Positions 46,966 through 59,342 are shown, counted from the stretch's first letter. The stretch: DNA of 64,000 nt from Prosopocoilus inquinatus (GCA_036172665.1 CM069880.1:7132501-7196500), one strand, 5' to 3'. The notes: generated from the letters alone by a model not told the origin. Made by a program: numbers and translations.

Positions 46966-49411
46966 CAGGGATTCCTAACTTTTTTTAAGCATAGGCCCCT
47001 TGTAAAAGAAAATAACAATTTCGATCAACCTCATTTTAAATTTAATTAATGTTTCTAAAACAATAAGAGTAGACACATCTACTAATAATATTAAATTTAA
47101 ATTTTGTTAAATTGTAACAATCTGTTATTTATTTTTTTCTTGATCCCATTTGACTTTATTGAGTTTGACTTTTGTTTTTTGTCTTTATTTGACCAGACTT
47201 TCGATTAAAGATTCATCCCTGTTCTTAAACCGATTTTACTTTTACAAAATTTTTATTTTAGCCTGATCAACATTCAACACCATATCGTTTTTTATTTATT
47301 TTTTTGTTTTTTAATTCCTTAGTTGACTTTATTTAATTCAATTTTTAATATAATCAATAGATCGACCTTTGTTTTATTCTTTTAATCGATTTCACTTGTT
47401 CTGTTTTTATTTTTTAACTATCAATTTATTACCTTTTTTGTTCATTCTTTACTTAAATTTTATTCGACATGATTTGTTTATTTTTTAGTTATCAATTGAT
47501 CGCCTTTTGTCGGATTTTATTTGACACGATTTGGTTTTTTAATTATCAATTGACAGTCTTTTGTTTTTTTTCGTATAGAAAATTTTTATTTTAATGTTTT
47601 GTTTTTTTGTTTTTTAATTCCTTCCTTGACTTTCTTTAATTCAATTTTTAATACATATAATCACTTCATCGACTTTTGTTTATTTTTTAATCGATTTGTT
47701 TTTATTTTTTAACTATCAATTTATCATCTCCCTTTGTTCATTCTTTCATTTAATTTTATTCGACATGATTTGTTTATTTTATAGTTATCAATTGATCTCC
47801 TTTTCTTGGATTATATTTGACACGATTTGGCTTTTTAATTATCAATTGATCGTCTTTTGTTTTTTTTTCTTTCATTTACAAAATTTTTATTATAGTCTTA
47901 TCTTCATCACCCTTCGTCTTTTGTTTTTTTTTTTGTTTTTTTAATTCCTTCGTTGACTTTATTTAATTAAGTTTTTAATACATATAATCAATTTATCAAC
48001 CTTTGTTTATTTTTTAATTGATTTGATTTGTTTATATTTTTTAACTATCAAATTATCATATTTTTGTTTATTCTTTTATTTAATTACATTTCACACGATT
48101 TTTTACTTTTTGGTTATCGACCTTCTATTTGATTTTGTTTGACATGATTTCGTTTTTTAATTATCAATTGATCGTCTTTTGTTTTTCGTTTACTAAGTTT
48201 GAGTTTATTTGACATTTTGATTTCGGTGATTGATTGTTCTCTCTTTTATTCAATTTGACTTTATTTTCTTTTTTATAATTTATTAATTGATCCTTGTCCT
48301 TTTTTTTAATATGCCAAGAATTTTCTATTTTTAAATCAATCTGATTTATTTTTAGTTTTATACAGTTTTCTTATTTTGATTCATCATCATTTATTTCTTT
48401 ATTCCTGATTTGATAAATTGATAGTTTTCTCCTTCATATAATTGGATTTTATGTTACTTTTTTATTATTAATTGATCGTCTTTTTCTTTTAATATGACAA
48501 AATTCGTTAAATTTTAAATCATTTGATTTATTGTGTTAGTTTTATACATTTTTTTTTTATTTTGGTCCTAACTTCATCATTATCGTCATCATTTATTACT
48601 TTATTCCTCATTTGACTTTATATTATTCAATTTTTAATATAATCAACTGATCGAGGATTTTTTTCTTTCAATTGATGTCATTTGTTGTTTTTATATTTTA
48701 ATTTATCATAATTATTTTTTGTTTATTCCTTTGTTTAATTTTATTTGCCTTGATTTTTGATTTTAATTTATCAACTGATCACTTTTTGTTTGGTTTTCTT
48801 TTACTCGACTGTCGTCGATTCATCGTCTTTTATTCGATTTGAACTTATTTTATTTTTTAATTATTAACTGGCCGTCCTTTTTCTTTTCTTTAATATTCAC
48901 AGATCTGACTTACTGAATTTTTAACACGTTTTATTTTCGTCCTCTCTAAGTCGTATATTGTTTTTGTTTGTAGTCGACTATATTTTAGAAACATTTTGAC
49001 GATGAATTGACGGTCTTTTTTTCTTTTGTTCGAGTTTAATTTAATTATTAGTCTATATATTTCTTAAATTTTAATTGAAATTGATCATTAAATTTTGTTT
49101 TGTATTTATTGTATGATTTGATGAAATTTTATAAAAGTCTTTATTAAACTAAATTAAAGCTGAATACTATCCAAGAAAAAAGACTATCTCGTTATATATG
49201 TTCGTCACTGTATAATGTTTAATACAAATTAATTTAATATTATTTGTAGATTTTCTATTAAAAAAAACTATCCAAATAGGCCTTCATTAAACAAAGTTCG
49301 TAACTCCGACTCCCTACCTAGGAGACCCCTAGAGATTCATCGATCCCCAGTCGACCCCTATGGGTTCATCGACCCCTTTCAAGTATTCATCGCTCCCATT
49401 GGGAACCCCTA
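46966..49411. mobile_element. 2.4-kb hAT-like non-autonomous element carrying a T-rich satellite
   Basis: The left end CAGGGATTCCTAAC and the reverse complement of the right end (TAGGGGTTCCCAATG) are imperfect inverted repeats of the CAGGG-TTCC type found at hAT termini. The flanks are CTCTAAAT (46958-46965) and CTCTAGAT (49412-49419), an 8-bp duplication with one mismatch. Subterminal short repeats occur at the right (TTCATCGACCCC and TTCATCGCTCCC, with a similar CATCGATCCCC). There is no transposase. Almost the whole interior is a T-rich repeat array. The call rests on the combination of ends and duplication, as the inverted repeats alone are short and imperfect. Confidence 0.72.
47100..49130 (+). 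repeat. T-rich satellite-like array
   Basis: Two kilobases with extreme T bias on the plus strand, built of short variants of TTTTTAATTATCAATTGATCGTCTTTTGTTT and GTTGACTTTATTTAATTCAA (quoted as separate motifs). A higher-order unit can be followed at 47311, 47614 and 47941 (TTAATTCCTT-GTTGACTTT), giving 303 and 327 bp. A weaker copy lies near 48605. Divergence grows towards the right. Open frames here are composition artefacts. Confidence 0.85.
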
Positions 49412-49419
49412 CTCTAGAT

Positions 49420-50688
49420 GTTCGCGTTTTTAAATATTGATCGGGTAGCAGATACCTACAGATGTTTCTTAATTTGTATAGAAATGCATGTGTTTATTTT
49501 TAATTTAGAAAATAAAAGACCTAGGAATTCAGTTCGGTCAAAATCTTCTTCTGAGAGGAAAGCAATTCATTGGAATTCAAATTTATTTATTAAAATATAT
49601 TCTCGTGATTGATTGATTGATTGATTGATTAACTAATAAAAAGTGACTTTAAACATTTAATTTGCACACAATTATGTTTGATTAATTTAATGGATTTGTT
49701 TTATATGTACGGTGAAACATATCTGAAGTCTGACCTTTTGTATCTATCGAAAGGATCTTCGTCTGCATAAATTATGATTTAGCACATTTTACAGTCTTCC
49801 AACGTCCTTCATCAGCCTTTGCGATACTCAATCTCCGGTTCTCGTCTTTGCACTTTTGAGCTTCTTGAACGAAAGGAATTTCATGTTGTTATGGACTTTT
49901 CTTTCGCATTTAATCTCGCCGTTTCTTTCTATTTTCTGGAATATTATTTATTCCTTATTGATTGCTCTGCGGTAATGTATGAACATTCGTTTAAGATAAC
50001 CGAGCTGATACAGCAAAGTAATCAAAATAGTTTTATTTATACGTGATATAGATACCATGCAAGATAAATAAAATGTTTCTGAATTTCAGAAATGAAATGC
50101 GCATATTTAATTTAATACTACTAGCACTGATAGGACTTATTGAGGAGGGATGTACTGTAATAATAAGAACGTCGTCGATAATCAAAATAAAAATAAGAAC
50201 ATTGATGTATATATGCATATAAAACCATCAAACTAACAAGGCTTGTTTGTTTTTATTATCAAAACAGTCCGGACTAATTTTGGCTTTATCAATTTTATTA
50301 TCAGCAACGAAGCACGTCATGAGGTCACCAAAAATACGTCATTTGGCCAGCGGCAAAGTCATCGGGTTGCAGGAATTCTTTTTTTTATTGTAATGTGTTA
50401 TTAATTTTTTCTGCGAAAGTTGCAAAAATGTGCTCCGTAATGATCCAGTCAACTGCTAATAACTAATGCGGCGCCAGTTTTTTCTTTATTTTTATTTATT
50501 ACACAAGGACATGCTGATCGGTTGATTTCGTAACCACAGCTACTTTACATTTCATGAATCAATCCGCGATCATCTGTTTAAGGTGTGACGTTTTACTACT
50601 TATAAATAGATAACAAAATAAATTCGACGACTAAATGCTTAAATCTTTTAAAAAAAGTGCATTTATCGGAAAGAGGCCTGACCTTGGC
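49420..50688. other. No gene recognised; (ATTG)n at 49609-49629
   Basis: AT-rich sequence holding a five-unit ATTG microsatellite. Frames at 49418 and 49819 have no recognisable domain. Confidence 0.5.
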
Positions 50689-50719
50689 TAATAAAAGATA
50701 AAAGATAAAAGATAAAAGA
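50689..50719 (+). repeat. (AAAAGAT)n microsatellite
   Basis: Four near-perfect 7-bp units of AAAAGAT. Confidence 0.9.
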
Positions 50720-50862
50720 AAAACAGAAACTAATCTTTTCATTATTTAACAAAGAGCAAACTAAAATAATGAAAATATTTTATAGGTTCGCTCGCACAGC
50801 ATTTCTAACTAGTTCGCAACCGTCAAAACTAGTTGCCCACCGAAGTAATCAATAACTAAAGC

Positions 50863-51008
50863 GCGGCGATTCTTAGGATAACTGGTAAAAAACAGATAAG
50901 CGCGAGGACGGAGAGTGCCTCACACAAACAAACCGTACAGCGCAGAAGTTGATACTGTCTTTATCGTTACACTGGTTTTTACCAGATATCCTCAAAGAAT
51001 CTCGCCGC
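50863..51008. repeat. Inverted repeat, hairpin with GC-rich base
   Basis: The left arm GCGGCGATTCTTAGGATAAC then TGGTAAAAAACAG (50863-50895) pairs with the right arm CTGGTTTTTACCAGATATCC then TCAAAGAATCTCGCCGC (50972-51008), with a few mismatches and small bulges. The loop is about 76 bp. It may be a MITE or a structured RNA. I could not define target duplications. Confidence 0.6.
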
Positions 51009-54000
51009 GGATAAGTAATACCCAATTTTAACAAGTGTACAACTTTGGGGAATGGATGGTTTCAAAAGTACATAAAACAAACCTACTACGTATTAATGAA
51101 ATGGTTATAAAGTAGTAGACTCATTTGAAATCCAAGGATCCAATTAGTAGCTTCCTTAAAATAAAAATTCTAAGTATATTTAAAACCCAGATGAAATGAT
51201 ACAGTGTAATATAAAGTTACATATGTACTTGAAATGACAACAAATGAAGAGATTCATTTTGAAAGCTAAAGATCCAATTAGTACCGAAGCTTAAGAGTAA
51301 TTTCGTGATTTTAGTTTCTGCCAGCAGGAGGTTGGTGGATTTAGGTCAAAACGAGGTAATTTATTACAGCCGAGTATGTATGTAAGTATTAATTGTTCAT
51401 TGTGGATGGCTTCCGTATTAAAGCAGAGATGCCAGATTGACATGCAACAGGATATAGATAGCATCCTGCAAGGTCGACAGTTATAATATTCGCGTTCACG
51501 TAAATACAGGAAACCAAACACAATTTAAAACGTCTGCTTGAATTAGATCGTTAAAGTGTAAATGCAGCAGTGGTCGCATGTGTGTTTTATTTTCTCAATA
51601 CTCAAGTTTTACGCCGTCTTGTTTACACTTTTACGTTACAATTCCCCCTCCCCCCTAACTTCTTATTCTTACCAAACCAAAAGGCGTTTCAGTACGCCGA
51701 AATTATATCATTTTCAAAACGATTTTTTGGTTTATTGACTATTTCAAATCTACAATTACAGGGTATTTCAAAGCTTCATTCTTTAGGTTAACTATACAGA
51801 TCCCGCCACGTTAAGTAATCAGTCTTACAGTGTGAGCGTAAGTACATAGCAAAAATCTCATTTCTTTGTAATCTGATACGTATCTAATTACCAATCTTAG
51901 GACATTTGAATGGATATTCACGGTCACTTCGTCTCCTGAATGCAACGCGCACGCTCGCCACGAGTTCATGAAGGCCGGGATATTAATGCGAAGAATCCGC
52001 GGTAATAAACGCAAAGTACGCGATCGAGATACTCCCTACCAAACGTTTACCTAACGTGCCGCTTATGAGAATGATATTGACTTCCATACTTTCATCCGAT
52101 ATTTGCTAATTACCAGGCATAAGAAATCGGCCCACTTGCTCCTTGACCAGTACGAAAATTTAGTATTCGGACTGAGTTAGTCCACGCTCAAAGTAACTTC
52201 TGCGAAGTGCGAAGACTCGCACAGTAACCCTTCCCCTCCCACTCAATAGCAATTTCAATGCAACGGAGCCGCGGAAGGAGTAAGTAATACATTCGATGTA
52301 AAAAGTGTCCAATACTAAGTGGACGAAATTCTTTTCTCTGCTAATTACTTTACATATAAAGATATGTATTAGATAACTGTTTATAAGTAATGTAAATATT
52401 CAGGATATTGATACATATTGGTGAGTTATTCTAGAAATGGATTTCGCTAAAATTACGGCATCACTTAATAACAACTTGATAGAATTGTAATGAATATAAA
52501 ATGAATAGAGCTTGAATTTAAACTGTGTAAATAAAAGAAAAACTACTTTAATGACAACCGTATATTCACAGCATAACAGTGATCTCCCCACTTGATTAAT
52601 TAATTCTATGCCTACTTGTACTGGTTTTATCTGTATTATGCTATTAAATAAGAATATGTTACAGACAGCTCTTCTTTCATTTTCTTAATCATTTATATGA
52701 TATAATATATTGAATGAATCAAAATTGAATGAAAAAATACCAGATCATGTTTGGAGCTTTAAGAAAAAAAATCCTGTTCCAAATAATTATTGTAGTAGAA
52801 GTAATAGTACAAGTAATAGTTCAGTCTAAACCGGTCTTTAAGGAGAGGAGAAAATCCTGTTCCAAATACTGCAGAATTTTTGAACGAAATCTTGTATATG
52901 TAATTTTGTAGTGTGAAACGATTTTTAAGAAGAGGAAGAGCGGTATTGAAAAGAACAAATTCAGTAATTAAACTTTTTAAAAAGCAATAATTATCTTAAG
53001 GTTGTATACACCCTGTATTATGAAGAGAGCATCTTCGCCATTTTTTTTTTCTTTTCTGTTAACAACGGCAATTGTAAGTTAATTACAAAAAGTAAAATAC
53101 AAATCCAATTTCGTAATCTGAGAGGTAAAATAAAACTTTCTGTTTAAAGCGTCGAGGAAATTGAAGTGTGAAATATGAGAATGGAATCAGGCGCGATAAT
53201 TTATTAAAATCGTAATTTAAATGTTATAATTGACTTGTTGGGGTGTTGAATCACAAATGTACTGTAAAATACGGAAAATATTTCTTTGTTTATTTGCGCC
53301 GAAAGCGAAGAATCGGAACAAAACAGAAAGTGCGATTAAAAATATCGAAATCACAAAACGTTCGTAATTTTTTTTTTTCGCTGAAATAAGGTTTCTTTTC
53401 CTTTGTGTGTAAGTACGTAACAGAGCTTGTATAAGATTAGAGAGAGGCACACAAAGAAACTCAAGAAGCACAAATAAGTATCTAAATATAAAAGAAGTAT
53501 TACGTGCACTAAACACACACAATGTAAAATCGATTACATACATTCGAAATAAATATAAGTATTATAAGTCGACGAAATAATTTATAAACTTCTTTCTTTC
53601 TCTCGGTGAATAAAGTCGGAATTCTTGCGCATACGATGAGTCACCAAGTATGTATAAAATGCAGAAATTGCAGAGGGTATTCTGAACTTGTTCTAACAGG
53701 TTATTTTGAAAGAAGAAACCAAAGAGCTTGACCTTCGACAAAATTCTACTACCTCCTCGAAATTTCTATGTTAAATTTCCTTTGTCATAAAAACCCAAAG
53801 ATAAAAATACAATTGGAAAATTCTTCTTGGCGCGCAATATACATATATAAAGGCATGATCACAGTGCACAAATAAATAGTTACGTGACCTAAGCCCTGCA
53901 TGTGGTTTTCCAAAATTTATCTGTTCGCAACCTAAATACAAAATATTTCATATAAGAATTGTTTTTATTATAAATACCATAAGTCATTAGCCCCTTACAA

Positions 54001-54499
54001 ATTTTTAACATATAAATACAAAGGAAAAAGGGGTTAGTAATTTATATGGAAGCGGCACGATTTCCACTTATCCTCACCAGCGGGTTTACACATTCATTAT
54101 TTTTCCGGGAAATTAAAATTACCAAACGCACATTACCATTACTCTCTAAAATATTACTCATTCATTTTATTGATACCTACCTACTCATTATGTGCTTACT
54201 ACGAATGGATTTTTTTTCCTAATCCATTACACGGAATAAAAATTTCTAATTTAAACAGACAATTAAAAACAAACGTTTTATAATTTGCTTGTTGAAAACC
54301 ACCAAAACTATTATAGACATAAGAAATTTGACATCGGCGTTGATTGTAGGTACAGCAGCGAACAGAAAATTTCGGACACCACTGTTACTGACGTAAAAAT
54401 AACAAACATTTCTTCGTGTCTTATTATCTTTCAGACTGACGTTTTTCACATTAGTATCGAATTGAAGCAAAAATAATTAAAGTATCCAAACCGTCTTGG
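51009..54499. other. No gene recognised
   Basis: AT-rich DNA. The frames at 51291, 51570, 52729 and 53217 (108 codons) show no family motif. A duplicated AAAATCCTGTTCCAAATA occurs at 52768 and 52850, a small local repeat. No other feature is supported. Confidence 0.45.
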
Positions 54500-54675
54500 A
54501 TAACAAACAGGCCTTAGTCATCGCGTAGGAACATCAGACCTCAGGGTGTTATCCAGTTTCCTGGCGACAGCGACGCAAGCGCTTCCTAATACGGACGGAA
54601 AGATAACTTAAAATGACGAATTTCTATGTTGGACCGCATTTCAGATGAATCAATTTTCAAGTTGGGATATTTTCC
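54500..54675 (+). repeat. Dispersed repeat, copy B (plus orientation)
   Basis: This segment aligns along its length with the reverse complement of 32326-32502. It includes the exact 20-mer GACGGAAAGATAACTTAAAA, AGTCATCGCGTAGGAA and GGACCGCATTTCA. The two copies lie 22 kb apart in opposite orientation. The ends are not precisely defined. Confidence 0.8.
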
Positions 54676-54939
54676 TACCTAATGGGTCAGACTTGTATGA
54701 AGTGGACGTTGAACTGTCATGAAATCACGGCGGGGAATGTCTACAATAAAAAAGAATTGTTTGTTGAACACGAATTTTTATGAGTATAACAAATTTTACA
54801 ATTATTATTCGTTGTACAGTTACGGACAACAAATTTCTAACACCACCACACGTAGCACAAATGAGAAGAAACAATACGCGATGTAAACCAGCCCTTATTG
54901 TCATATTAAAATGTATTGAAGACTGTGGTTTGTAGTACA

Positions 54940-55280
54940 AAGAAATTGGATTTAACCTCCTAACCACAAAAAGTTTGTTTAAAACTAGATACGTACTTCG
55001 GCAGCTATGCTGCAATCTTCAGTAGATGCCTTCTTCAATGTTCAAACGCCAATAAGGGCTAAGAAATTGGATTTAACCTGCTAACCACACAAAGTTTGTT
55101 TAGTAACTAGATACGTATTTCGGCAGCTATGCTGCCATCTCACTTCTCTTGTGATCAAGAAGAAGGCATCTACTGAAGATGGCAGCATAGCTGCCGAAAT
55201 ACGTATCTAGTTTTCAAACAAACTTTTTGTGGTTAGGTGGTTAAATCCAATTTATTGGCCCTTATTGGCGTTTGAAAATT
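54940..55280. mobile_element. Three-copy repeat with ribozyme-like core (Penelope-like terminal repeat candidate)
   Basis: A unit of about 120 bp occurs twice in one orientation (54941-55060 and 55061-55140, the second truncated) and once inverted (about 55160-55280). The unit contains TTGGATTTAACC, CTAACCACAAAAAGTTTGTT, ACTAGATACGTATTTCGGCA, GCTATGCTGCCATCTTCAGT and AGATGCCTTCTTC, then CAAACGCCAATAAGGGC. The inverted copy pairs with the truncated one to give a large foldback. Penelope-like retroelements are known to have terminal repeats in direct and inverted arrangement that contain small hammerhead ribozymes. No reverse transcriptase or GIY-YIG coding remains are present here. Confidence 0.65.
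55165..55212 (+). ncRNA. Small hammerhead-ribozyme-like motif (candidate)
   Basis: The order of parts fits a hammerhead. CTGAAGA (55173-55179, fitting CUGANGA) is followed by a 6-bp stem GGCAGC/GCTGCC with a three-base ATA loop (55181-55195), then GAAA (55196-55199). Next comes a minimal third stem TAC/GTA and the site ATC (55200-55207). Sequences outside the core can pair as a short stem I (ATCTA with TAGTT, one mismatch). One extra T lies between CTGAAGA and the stem. Known Penelope-associated variants have a similarly reduced stem III and act as dimers. The two other copies at this locus, read on the minus strand, have damaged cores (GAAG instead of GAAA, or loss of CTGAAGA). Confidence 0.6.
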
Positions 55281-57419
55281 GAATTTGATACTTCTTTTTT
55301 ATCCCATTATTGAAATGTATCGTATAGTATCAATAAAGTTAATATAATTATTATCTATTTAACCGACATTACATAACAGTAAGTTTTAGAGAGAGTATTA
55401 ATAGTGTAATTTACTCTTATAAAGGTTACAATGTGTCGAATAACAAATATCTGAAAAAAACCCGTTCGTATTACAGCTTTTCATAGGTTTTGCAATTGCT
55501 TATAGGCTTCTACGACATCGTTTCTGTTAGTGGCCATGCTTTTATATTTCCCTCTTGATGGGATGCAGAAGCCATTATTTTAAACCACCTATAGAATAAT
55601 CCAATTGTTATTATTTTGCATAAAAACTTATAAATTAATGTACATAATGAGTTGTTGATTAAATTCACTTATCTGTAAATCAACAACAAGGTAATTAAAG
55701 CAAAATTAATAGATAATAATTTTTTAATGTGCAACAAATTTGTGTATTTCACGTGGCGTGTAAAGTTTTTAAAAATATTGAAACAACTTTGACAATGAAT
55801 TTTAATTTGCATGAAAAACGTAGAAGTCTCCGAACGATAATTTCAGTATTTCATGTTGTACTGGAGATTAAATTAGGTTGTATAGTTAAGAAGATATTTG
55901 ATGACCTTAATAAAATGAAACGTCACTATTGGTAACTGTTATCCAGCGAAATAGTTTTTTAGAATATTATACAAGAAGTCCACAGTAATTAGACAACAAA
56001 ATAGTTACTATAAACCTACTTTATAAGAGTTGTACATTAACATGACTGCCACGTTTTTATTAAATTGGTAGCAGTCCTGTTTTAGCTGTCAAAGTGACAA
56101 ATGTGAATATGACTGACGCTGAAAGTGTTACTTTACGGTTGATTCGCATTGTTATGTTGATCGTATGAGAGTATTTCTGTCTGTAACTGTACATCGAAAG
56201 CATATGATGTTAACTTAAACTTTTTGAGGGACAATTTTTTAAATAAAAGTAATTCAAAATCGATGAACTCATAGAATTTTATTATTTTCTAACTAAATGA
56301 TTTCTTTCAACACAAGTTGGGAGTTTAATTAAATGTGAAACCCAGTGGCGATTTATTCGGATTACGACTTCTGTGTGGCTGGCAATTATCAGAACACCAC
56401 CCCTGACAGTAATGAGATTGTAATTAGGCGAAATGGATTGGCACGGTTAGAGCCATTGTGATGATAATTCGGCGATTAAAGGTCAATAAGCCAGTGAAAC
56501 AAAACACCACCAAGGTTTGCGCCCCATGGAAAAAAAAGCTCCAAAATTGAACGGACGATCAAGAAATTAACATTCACACGCATATTATCATACGCATATA
56601 ACATTCCATCACTCTTTGATCAGCACGAGAGTATGTGAGAATTATAAATAATTTAGCGGATGTAACGCTGTTTGGTTTTAGAAATATGTAGTTTCTATTA
56701 CGCAGGGATCGTAGGTGTTCAAAAAAAATAGAATGCTTTTAGAACTACATATGATCATTTAGCCCAGACTAAGAGAATCGTTTCTGAAAGCTAAATGAAA
56801 GTTCTAAATTAATGTTATCGTTGTTAAATGGAAATAAAATGTAAAATTCTTATCGAGGCTCTAATCAGCACGGAACCTGTTTGCGATATTTGAGGTATTG
56901 CGTAAAAGTTACTACGTGTTTTACAAATATGAAAAAGATTAAATATTTATCTACCTCTGTGTAACCTGTTACTATTAATAAGTAAATGAATAACACACAG
57001 TTTACTTTAAAACTCATCGTTAATTTGAGGAAACGGCTTGTACACTAACTACAATGCGTGGCAGGAAAAAAAAAAACTTGTTGAGGACCGCTTTCCCGAT
57101 TTTTATCAAAAGATTCTCCATTCACTTGCGACGCCCACGTGATTTATACGCAATTTTGCGTTTTGTTTCTGTTTTATTTGTTCAAGGCGTCTGATCAAGG
57201 AAATTGCGCAATTACAGCCTCAATAATTCGGCATGAATGGGCAGAGATTTCCGAGTGACAGCACAAACAGAAAGCGGACACCCGTTTATTAGAATCTGAT
57301 CCGGCTAATAAGAGTTCCCCGATCTTTGCAATTTAGTTTTTCCAAGATTATTTGACGAAGTGAGGCCGATTAAAACGGATCCTTCCACCGTGAGAAAATA
57401 AAATAACACCGGGAGTTAA
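55281..57419. other. No gene recognised
   Basis: AT-rich DNA with no supported repeat or gene. The frame at 55729-55935 shows no family resemblance. Confidence 0.5.
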
Positions 57420-58190
57420 GAATCGAAGTGGAAATAAAAACTAAAGCCCGTGATGACACACGTAATATTGAGCAAACAAATCAATATTTACCAAACGGGA
57501 TTTTGTTTAACGTTATTTCCAAATATTTTCATTCTTTTTTTAATTAATCTTTTCATTGAGGTCCCAAATATGTTCGTCTCAGAACTACAAATTCCATTCT
57601 TTTACGGATACATTTATTACCGCATTCTATTTATTTTATTTTCTTTTCTATTCTATGTATTTTAATTTTATTTCTATTATATGTATTTTAATTCTATTTC
57701 TATTCTATGTATTTTAATTCTATCTTAAGATCAAGATAGAAGTAAAAACTAAAGCCCTTCGTGACATACGTAATATTGAGCAAAACAAATCAATATTTAC
57801 CAAACTGAATTTTGTTTAACGTTATTTCCAAATATTTTCATTCTTTTTAATTAATCTTTTCAATGAGTTCCCAAAAAAGTTGTGTCAGAATTACAAATTC
57901 CATTTTGTTACGGATACTTTTATTACCGCATTCTATGTATATTTTAATTATATTTCTCCATCTCACTTAGGATCGAGGTGGAAATAAAAGCTAAAGCCCT
58001 TGTTTATTTCCAAATATTTTCATATCTTTTAATTAATTATTTATTTATTTTCATTAAGGTTTCAAGAACGTTTTCTTAAAATTAAGGTTTCAAAAATGTT
58101 TTCTTAAAACTACCAACTTCCGCATAATTTTATTGCCGCATTCTATTTTAATTCTATTTCTACATCTCACTTCAGGTCTAAAATGAATCA
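57420..58190 (+). repeat. Tandem array of three shrinking copies (about 310, 240 and 210 bp)
   Basis: Copies start at about 57428, 57737 and 57975 with GGAAATAAAA-CTAAAGCCC. They continue through GTAATATTGAGCAAA, TTTAACGTTATTTCCAAATA, TTTTCATT, TTAATTAATCTTTTCA and ACTACAAATTCCATT, and end in ACCGCATTCTATTTTAATTC. The first copy has an expansion of TCTATTCTATGTATTTTAAT units. The third lacks an internal stretch but has its own small duplication. Confidence 0.8.
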
Positions 58191-59092
58191 ATCAGCTTGC
58201 AAAACGCGCAAAACTATATTAAATTATGTACTCGCAAATCAAGTTGCGAAACTCAAGTAAGTAATTTAATACACTTTTATTTTGTCCCCGTTTTAAAATG
58301 AGGTTTACTTATTTAACTGCGAGGAAGAAAATTCCTGACACAAATAATAATAAATAAATCCACGGCCATCAAAAATATAATCAGATTAAATTCGACTCTA
58401 TTAATCATTCTTCTTCATTAATTTCAAACGAATTATTTAATTTCATTAAGAACATTAATAAATATTGTTACGTCTTTCTGAACTGATCATGAAAATTTAG
58501 AGTTGAACTTTAAAAGCAAGGTGTATTTCTTGTTTTTTTATTAATGATTATCATGGGTGTCTTCATATTAATTTTAAACAAAATTCTGTTTATTATGAAG
58601 AATAATAAATGCGGTAGGAGATATTGTTACGATTGTTATGCAGATCTGGGCAACTCATTTTTATAAAGAAGTACATTTTGAAACTGATAGAAGGGGGAAG
58701 GGCAAACATCTAAATATTTTTTGATTACATTTTTAACATTATTTTGCATTTCGTCCGTTTGTATTTCATTAAATGTCTGGTAGAATTAAGAATCTTTTTT
58801 GTTACTGAGGTGGAGGAGCTTTAAAAAGTGTTAATAGAACTTGACAGAAAGATTTCTTTTTGTTACTGATGTATAGGAGCTTTAAAATATGTTGACAGAA
58901 CTTAATAATAAAAGTATAAGCTATTATTTCTTTTTATTTATTTATTTATTATCGCAAAATGCCGTTAAGGTCTAGTTAATGAGAATGTGGTATTCATGTA
59001 TGTAACTAAATTTTGACAATAAATGTCACTTCATTTTGAATGTTAAGGTTACTCCGAATTAGACAATGTTGCAATATTTCCGTTCATACCGA
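58191..59092. other. No feature recognised
   Basis: AT-rich DNA. A weak direct repeat (TTTTTGTTACTGA-GT-GAGGAGCTTTAAAA type) is seen near 58797 and 58857. Confidence 0.45.
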
Positions 59093-59342
59093 GGTGTACA
59101 GTTGCGGCCATTAGAAACTGGTATACTGAGACTTGACATCAATGTCAAAAATTCGTAACTTTGTAAGGTGTAAATCAAACCTTCATGTATTATTTTAATG
59201 TCAGTGTCAAATTTAGCAACTCCTAGCAGAATTTACAGTGATTTAAGTAACGTTTAGAAACTTCAATTTAGGATCAGTTTACACCGCCGAAACTTTATAT
59301 TTGTCAAAGTATGCCAGTTTTCAAAGGCCGCAAAGCTGTACC
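59093..59342. repeat. 250-bp inverted-repeat element candidate
   Basis: The left arm GTGTACAGTTGCGGCC then AGAAACTGGTATAC (59094-59125) pairs with the right arm GTATGCCAGTTTTCAAAGGCC then GCAAAGCTGTACC (59309-59342). The interior has CTTGACATCAATGTCAA, a small palindrome. Target duplications were not identified, so a MITE origin is plausible but unproven. Confidence 0.6.

Noticed and set aside
47696..47944. 82-codon Phe/Tyr/Leu-rich frame resembling a membrane protein
   Set aside because: It lies within the T-rich satellite. The hydrophobic content is simply a translation of poly-T.
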